In this document: positions 57,660-64,000 of the stretch, piece by piece
How positions within the stretch are numbered: the first letter of the stretch is position 1
Layout: each line of letters starts with the position of its first letter
NCBI RefSeq assembly: GCF_011745365.1
Contig: NW_024468909.1
Coordinates: 5,642,001-5,706,000 of the forward strand
DNA: 64,000 bases
Reading direction: 5' to 3'
Source of the DNA: Cryphonectria parasitica EP155
Lineage: Eukaryota; Ascomycota; Sordariomycetes; Diaporthales; Cryphonectriaceae
Translations under genes and position numbers: made by a program
The notes under the pieces: model-generated
Database searches by the model: none
The model's input: the letters and a program-made list of their open reading frames with translations, nothing else
What the model was told of the DNA's origin: nothing

Positions 57660-58135
57660 AAGAAAAAGAGGTGGTCATGAGCACGTTCGAAACAGCGATC
57701 GTTCCTCGTCCCTGTTGGCCACAAACCTCGTTTCTCGTACAACCTCGGAGTCCGGCGCAAAGAATTTGGATGGACAATGCAATATATGATCACAGGGAAC
57801 AGGTAAATACTTCAGAGATACCCCGGAAAATTTAACTTCATCTCTCCGCACAGATCATATCGACTTTCTTGATTCGAGGCCTGAGGCAAGGATGCGAGTA
57901 ATTCCGTTTTCGGGAACAATTCTTATGTGCGTTAATTTTCAATACAACAAGGTGGCATCTGCTGCCAAGAAGAACCGAAAGACAAGGAAGAAGTATGGAT
58001 GCTCCAGGGAAGGCTATGTACAGCGCCGCGCTCCGACAAGATTATATTCACATCCGACATACGTCAATATCTGCTCCTCTGGACGAGTCGAAACAACACC
58101 CAACAGTCGACTCGTAACCTACGGTCCAAGCTTGA
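57660..58135. other. Convergent 3' region, MED11 / secreted protein
   Basis: 476 bp between two stop codons. Nothing is recognised. Confidence 0.35.
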
Positions 58136-58830
58136 TTAGCTGCAGAGTTTGTTGAACCCGCCAACAGCCATGTTCGACGTGCTCGTGGTGAAGGACGACT
58201 CATCCAGCCTGGATTTATGAGCAGGAGTGGGTCAGCATTCAGAAAGAACTCTTGGGCCAATTATTCATTCAGCTTCTCAGATTTCGATGTCACTCACAGC
58301 GTCTTGAAGCTCAAACATTCATAATTCTCCTCGTCGGTATTCACATTGACGAAGCGCCCAAAGAACGCAACACAGCCCTGATTACCATTGCATGCAAACT
58401 GGCATTTGAAGGAGGCGTAGTCCGTGGCGTTGGAGTCGTGCGTTATGGATAATTGCTGGTAAGACGAGGCCCGGGGGTCAGTCAAAGGTTCACCGCAAGG
58501 TCGCCCGCAGGATATGAGAGGACGTCCAGGAAAGAAAGAGACCTATTATGGAGGGGAAGAAAAAGAACAAAAAGAAGAAGAAAAAGAAAAGGGGGGGGGG
58601 GGGCACGCTTTTACCATCGTGTTGTTGAAGCCATAAGCTGCCACGAAGCTCGGCTCGATGTCATACCCTGTGCCTGTCACGGGCGCGTCCACCAAGGCGT
58701 AGTCGATCGTCCATGTGGCCGTGTCGGTGCTGGATGCTGAGCTGGTCACACATGTCGCGGAGTTGGCTTCCGTCGAGGTAACGGCGAGTGCCGCCGCTGA
58801 GAATGAGGCGAGGAGAAGAATGGAGCGCAT
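58136..58830 (-). CDS. Small secreted six-cysteine protein
   Basis: Three exons (58830–58615, 58455–58298, 58208–58136; introns 159 and 89 nt) give 148 residues. A signal peptide (MRSILLLASFSAAALA, cleavage near 17–20) leaves a mature chain of about 130 residues with exactly six cysteines (27, 90, 94, 100, 119, 147), enough for three disulfides, and two N-glycosylation sites (NNT, NAT). The FKCQFACNGNQGCVAFFGRF core recalls PAN/apple- or WSC-like folds seen in fungal surface and secreted proteins, but the match is weak. Neither intron preserves an open frame, so the spliced model is needed to reach all six cysteines. Intron 1 has a C12 run 11 nt after the donor. Function unknown; an effector or wall-associated role is possible. 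Confidence 0.75.
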
Positions 58831-60895
58831 CTTGTCTTTTCTTTGTGTGTGGGGCGGTAACAGGGTGGGCGAGTAAGAAAGGAAGGATTAAGAGCGCTCA
58901 AGAGGTTACGGTCGACAGTATGGATGAGAAGTCTCTTGGCGTTCTCAACAAACGCGACGACGTTGTTGTAGGTCAGCCGTGCTTCCTACGCGGAAACAGC
59001 TTTTCAGCAATGACGGAAGGTTTTCCCGTCTTGCTATGAGTGAGGAAAGGAAGAAGTTGGCGCCTACCCCCCAGGATGGGAAACACCTTTGGTTATACAA
59101 ACCCTCGGTCGGTAGATACCAAGGAGGGTCACCTTCCTCTTCGGTGCGCTTGGAAACGGCAAATTTCGGCCGAGCTGTCAGTTTTGCAGCACGGCAGCCA
59201 GGGGCGTTTGGCGAGCGGATGCGCCGTGCCGGGCTCCGCAGATCTCGGGAGCCGAAAACACGCAAATGGTGAACTTGGAGCTCAAGACAAAGACATTTGC
59301 TTTTCTTTGCCTTGTGATAGCAAAGAAGGGGCGAAGGGAATGCAACAAAATAATACTGGAACAACGTGGGTTGAAAGTGACTATATAGCAATAAGAGCGC
59401 CCCCAACGCCGCAGGTTTAAGGGGAAGATGAGGGGGGGGGGGGATGGGTGTGGCCTTGTAATTCGATCTGTATATATCCGGCTGCAATATAATCGAATGC
59501 ACGCTTCCCTAAGGAGTGCCAGCCCGTGGGACCTGAAACTCCACCAAACATCCCATTCGCGTCACCCACCGTCGCATTCGGCGGTAGAACATTCCAAAAT
59601 TTTCCGAGGTCGCTAGTCACATTTCACCCATTCTCATTATTCCTTCTCAATACTAAAGGGCCCTCCTTTCTCTTCTTATTCAGTGTTCTTGGGCAAGTAC
59701 TGTGTAGAAAGAAAAAAAAAGGGGGGGAGGGCAAATCACTACGGGGATGGACTATCCGGGGTTGGGGAAAAAAACACCAGATGTATGACGGCTAATTGTT
59801 TATATTAGCCATATGCCATGCATACATGAGGCAGAGCGGTGGGACGGGGTGGGAAAGGTACAAAGTAGCTCGACAGGTGTTCGCGCGCCCAGTAACTGCC
59901 CCAAGAAGGAAATCTGTCGGTGGAAGATTAATTAATTAATCGATTGTGACGGTGACAGTTTTGCGCATTTCCCGGGGGGGGGGGGCAGGGAACTAACTTT
60001 TTCTTTTTCTTTCTTTTCGCACCCCTCCTTTTTCTTCTTCTTTCTGGTTCACCAAGACACGCCACACATTAGCAGGTTATCCTTCTGTACGTCTCAACAA
60101 GCATGAGGCACAATTATCCGCCCAATGGGAAGGCAGATGAAGACGCTTTCCGTGTTCGATTAACATAGCTCTAGGCTGGTTCCCCTTATTCGAGAAAAGA
60201 AAAGGAAAAGAAAAGAGACAAAAAAGAAGAAAGAGGCGTAGTGAGACGAGCGCGTCAAATTGTACATATAATCAAACCCCTGAGACAAACCTAGGACTGC
60301 TAGGACGGCCGGATTACGACCTCCGTTCTGCTTCATAACACGTCACCAGCCTCCGCCCGTGTGTGGAACAACAGGTCAGAAACAAAACTTTTCAAGAAGA
60401 GAATCGTAACTAACACAGCATTGTAAACTGCGCATTTACGGAGAATGCGAGGCAGCTAGCCGCTTTGTCTGTCCGTACGACGTCGATGGCTACAGATTGG
60501 GTACAACCAGGTGTTGCGCTTCACTGCAATGACCTCAGCCTGGTGGCCAAGCCAGCGAGAACGCTACCAGAAAATTAAAGCCATGAATCGATTCAACACT
60601 AATGATGCAACTTGTCAGCTGATGTTGTAGGGGAGAAAGAAAAAGACAAGTGCCCCCTATGACTGCAGAGGCCCCCCCCCTTCCACCCCGGGCACCCCTC
60701 AACCAAAACGCAAAACCCAGTCTCAAGCCAGAAGATAGCACACCAGGTACCACAGGGCTCACTCGTGTTGTACAACCTGTATCACATCGTAGGATAGGAG
60801 CATCTGCACTGCCGTCATTCACAACACATGTACTCGTCAACTCATCATCCGATTGCGTGAACCGAGCGGCAGGGCGTGCCTGTTGTGGTGGCTGC
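58831..60895. other. Intergenic region with G-runs
   Basis: 2.1 kb between the secreted protein start and the PFF1 stop. It contains 12-G runs at 59432–59443 and 59974–59985, a TATATATCC box near 59471, and ATTAATTAATTAAT at about 59926–59940. The frames at 58945–59502 and 59428–59795 look random. Confidence 0.4.
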
Positions 60896-63800
60896 TTAGA
60901 CCTTGAAGGTCTTAGTACCTTCGACCAGACCAGCCGCAAATTTGGTGATGACAGCCCACGCAGGTGCAAACTTGATAGCCTCATCCAGGGCAGGAATCGT
61001 GCCCGGCGTATTGATGTCGCTCCAAATGCAGGTGACATTCCCATCTAGGCCTTCCGCACTTCTGACCTTCAGCTCGTCAACTTGGGATGCTGTGCTCACC
61101 CCACCGGCTTGCTTCTCATCCCCAGCCGAGATGAGAGTGGAAGCTTCGGAATCCCACTCGATATCAACCTCCCACACCTTGTCCCAGTCCCGCCTCCACA
61201 GCAGGATGTGATTGAGCCCGGAGTTCGGCATCCGGCCAAACCGGTCATCCCAGTCGAGGCCACCTGCAACAGTGAATCTCTTAATTGGCTTCGCGAATTT
61301 GAGGTAGCAAGACTTGGTATTTTTCGCGTCAAGTGTCAGCTTTGCGTGGCCAGGCTCGTCGCCTCGCGCCAGTTGGAGAGACACCAGATCGCCATAGCCC
61401 TTCTGTGGTGGGATACCATCCACGACATTGTTGGCAACATTAGGCGGGATATCCGTTCCGTCGTAATCGCAATCAGTTATGCCGACTCTTGTCGTCGAAG
61501 CATGGCATTCAATTGTCTTTCCTGCCGCAGAGGGGAGTTCCGCGATGATGCGGCGCAGATGCTCCTCTATACCGCCAAATTTGATAGTGGACATCCCCGT
61601 GTCCAGGTTGACCGTCTGCTGCCAGAAAGCCTTGTATCTGTTTGTTGACGAGAAGGGCTCAGCGGTGAGGTTGTATAGCAACGTTAAGATGAAGACGCAG
61701 AGAAGAAGCAGGGGAATGTGATGCGTAATACGATGCATGAAAGGCATCAGAGGCAGAATGAGCAGCATGCTGAAGAGCGAAACAGACAGATATGGGGTCA
61801 GGGCGTTTGAGCCGTCAGCAGCGGTCTGGTTTGTAGCGTCTGTCAGCATCAGTCCGGTCTGCGCCGCGAGGATGATCAGGAAGGGCCCCAGGATCAAGAA
61901 CTGGAGAAACCATGTCCAAGTAGGGAGAGACTTGGACCAGGGTTGCTCGTCGCCAAAAGCACCCGAGTCCTTCCCAGATTCTCGTTGATTTGTCGTCACA
62001 TCTGCCAGCGCGGAGATAGAGCGTCTATATCTCGTGGCAAATGTCGTCCGGCTCTCGCCCTCTCCACGACTAGGTCTCCCGAGAAGAGGAGTCGTCGCAC
62101 TGGGCGCAGATTCCCTCTCTGCCTCGTCATCCGCAGCTTCGTCGGAGTCGGGCCCGTCCACTTCACCTGGGCTTGGAGCGATGATGGAGTCCGCACTAAT
62201 ATTGTGCTCGTCTTCAACCTGCCCCTCGTGGTCGGCTCGGTACTCCTGACCCCAGGTCTTCTTGTCAGGCAAGGCAAACAGTTCTGCGACAGATATGAGA
62301 GTGGTCAAAAATAGTGCCGATTGGAGGAAGACGACGTAGTATCCAGAGGCAATCGAAAACCGGTCCTCCAAGACGGTGACTGCGACCAGAAGTGCCCATC
62401 CGATCGTGAAGAGCCAGATGTTGGCGTAGCCTCGGTGCAAAGCACTCGGCCTCGTAACGTCTGCGCCCCGCATGATGCACCAGAAGGAAAAATAGGCCAG
62501 CGATATCGACATTGCCCAGCTGCATCCAAGTCAGCATGGAAGTAACACGGCAGGGGACACAAGGGCCCGGGCCACAACTTACACTGTATACTTGCTGCTG
62601 TGCACAATAAATGGATTCACCTTCCGCAGCAGAAATGCCCCGCCAAAGACCAACGCTCCAGACACGATAAGAGCAAGCGGGAAGCGGATGATCCCTTTCA
62701 GACCACCAGTCCTGACGCGCTCGTAGTCACCCGGGTTCGGGCCAGGGTGCTCATAGATGCTGACATTGCTCGAGAAGAAGTAGTATTTGCCCTTCTTTTG
62801 GGCCAGGTACGTGAGCAGCATCAGGATAAGAGGCGTTGCGATGAGCAGTGTCAGCGACCACGCGAACATGCCTCTAAGGTTGAACAAGACGAGACTGCTC
62901 CCAAAGAGGTCAAACCAGACGCCGCCGCTGCCTTTGCCATTGGGCACCTTGGTCGTGTCGCCATCTGCTCTGTCGCCGACAAAGGTTCTGCTTGTGAGAT
63001 CACGCATGGTGACGACAGATGACGACAGCATGTGCCAGAGGCTGGCGGGACTTGTGTGCTTGCGATCATCGTCTTGCGTGTGATACCTGGCCCGGGGTTG
63101 GAAAAAGGATAGGTCGAGGCCCCTTTGCCCATAGATGTCATGGAAGACGACAAAGTCAGTCTGGCTCTTGATGGCACCCAAGCTAAAGGCGTCGGAGGCT
63201 ATGACAGAGCTGAAGGGGTGAGGAGCCTTGGAATAGGCGCTCATAACTTGCTGGTCGGTACTACGGAACAGTATCGCGCGACCGCCTGCACCCGCGCCTT
63301 CAAGGTTGAGGAATGTGTGGACAAAAGGCATTAGCGGACTGTTGCCGAAAGCTCGAGCCCCATAGAGGAAATCTTCTTCGCCGTTGTTGAGCAAGGCTAC
63401 AATTCCGTGTTTCGGCTGGTTCCCAGCAGTCGTGAAGTACTTGATGAGCTGAAGCACAGTGATGACGCCAACACCATCGTCAGTCGCGCCGAACCCAGTT
63501 GAGACCCTATCCGGTTGTCAGAGCAGTTCAGATTGAAATGTGGAAGGACTTTCTCACGAGTCGTAGTGTGCGTTCACCAGAACGCCACCACCACCGATTG
63601 GCAGCTTCTGGCGGTTGTTCCTCTTCTTCCACCACTCTCCCTCCTCGTCCTCGGTACCACGAATATAGACAAGCACATTGGTCCCCTCAAAGTACGCGGC
63701 GACACTAGATACTGGTGACCCGGGCTGACCACTGAAAGACATGGTCACATTTGACATGAGATCGTTGAAGACGGTGACACCGTGACCAGGCTGCTCTTCC

Positions 63801-64000
63801 TCTGGTCTCAGTGATCGCAAGCTTAGAGATGAGTAGTTCGACCTAGCATACAGCCTCAGCATGAAGTTTCCAGAAAAAGAGAAAGAAAAAAGAAAGAAAA
63901 AACAATCCGTCTAGGCGGGGGGGGGGGGTCTTACGGGTATTTTCCAACGGTGGTTTCAGTCACCCAATCGGCTTCATTCTCCTCGAGGATCTGCTGGATG
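60896..64000 (-). CDS. PFF1: Vacuolar membrane protease PFF1 (M28 family), 5' end missing
   Basis: Visible exons 64000–63935, 63842–63558, 63506–62583 and 62519–60896 (introns 92, 51 and 63 nt) encode about 965 residues. The N-terminus with the first membrane helix is beyond the window. The M28 zinc-peptidase core shows [19 protein letters not shown] (His and Asp ligands, rebuilt exactly across an intron), [16 protein letters not shown] (Glu pair), NLEGAGAGG and [13 protein letters not shown] (His). Next come at least eight membrane helices and a luminal C-terminal domain with a [14 protein letters not shown] pattern. This is the family annotated as vacuolar membrane protease (yeast Pff1). 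A 120-residue acidic loop (residues rich in D/E/S) separates two helix groups. Intron 1 has a C12 run six nucleotides after its donor. Confidence 0.92.

Noticed and set aside
58945..59502. 185-codon minus-strand frame
   Set aside because: No signal peptide or domain, and it crosses a 12-G run and a TATA-like segment in an intergenic region.
1..64000. tRNA, rRNA, 5S RNA and CRISPR-like arrays
   Set aside because: I looked by eye for A/B-box pairs, 5S-like sequence and spaced repeats on both strands and found none that convinced me. A covariance-model scan would settle the RNA genes.

Overview
The window comes from a filamentous ascomycete (Pezizomycotina, most likely Sordariomycetes). The genes have short GT–AG introns (about 50–160 nt) with CTGAC/CTAAC-type branch sites. 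Intergenic spacers are long and pyrimidine-rich, and the protein set is typically fungal: Zn2Cys6 regulator, vacuolar PFF1 protease, RGD2-type RhoGAP, RAD7/RAD16, SYG1. All exon/intron structures were assembled by eye from reading frames, splice motifs and family motifs. No transcript data were used.

Layout, left to right. The 5' half of an RWD/IMPACT-like gene runs off the left edge (minus). Then come mitochondrial ribosomal protein uS13m (+), a membrane dipeptidase (−), an F-BAR/DEP/RhoGAP protein like yeast RGD2 (+), the CAF-1 large subunit (−), and a Ser-rich protein of unknown function (−). A 7.8-kb stretch with no recognisable gene follows (13.7–21.5 kb). Next are a SPX–EXS (SYG1/XPR1) phosphate-type protein (+), a purine-rich low-complexity tract, and a head-to-head RAD7 (−)/RAD16 (+) pair. 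These two encode the partner proteins of the global-genome nucleotide-excision-repair complex NEF4 and share one 778-bp promoter. A PQ-loop protein like Any1/SLC66A2 (+) and an acidic, probably nuclear protein with a duplicated small domain (+) complete the conserved left two thirds.

From about 37.6 to 47.4 kb the window looks like an accessory island. It holds a perfect 14-copy 12-bp satellite, a TC microsatellite, a 1.4-kb element with a gag-like frame between long inverted (not direct) terminal repeats, an AT-rich block, a 14-TMS-type MFS exporter (−), broken coding relics on both strands, a foldback/MITE-like hairpin, and a 38-bp dispersed repeat.

The right part returns to ordinary genes: a Zn2Cys6 transcription factor (−), a USP-type deubiquitinase ending in a CaaX box (−), Mediator subunit MED11 (+), a small secreted six-cysteine protein (−), and the vacuolar membrane protease PFF1 (−), whose 5' end lies beyond the right edge.

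The observations most worth following are the gag-only element with inverted termini carrying TGASTCA sites inside palindromes, the prenylatable deubiquitinase, the RAD7/RAD16 shared promoter, a putative 31-nt intron, and C-runs placed just after 5' splice sites in three neighbouring genes.
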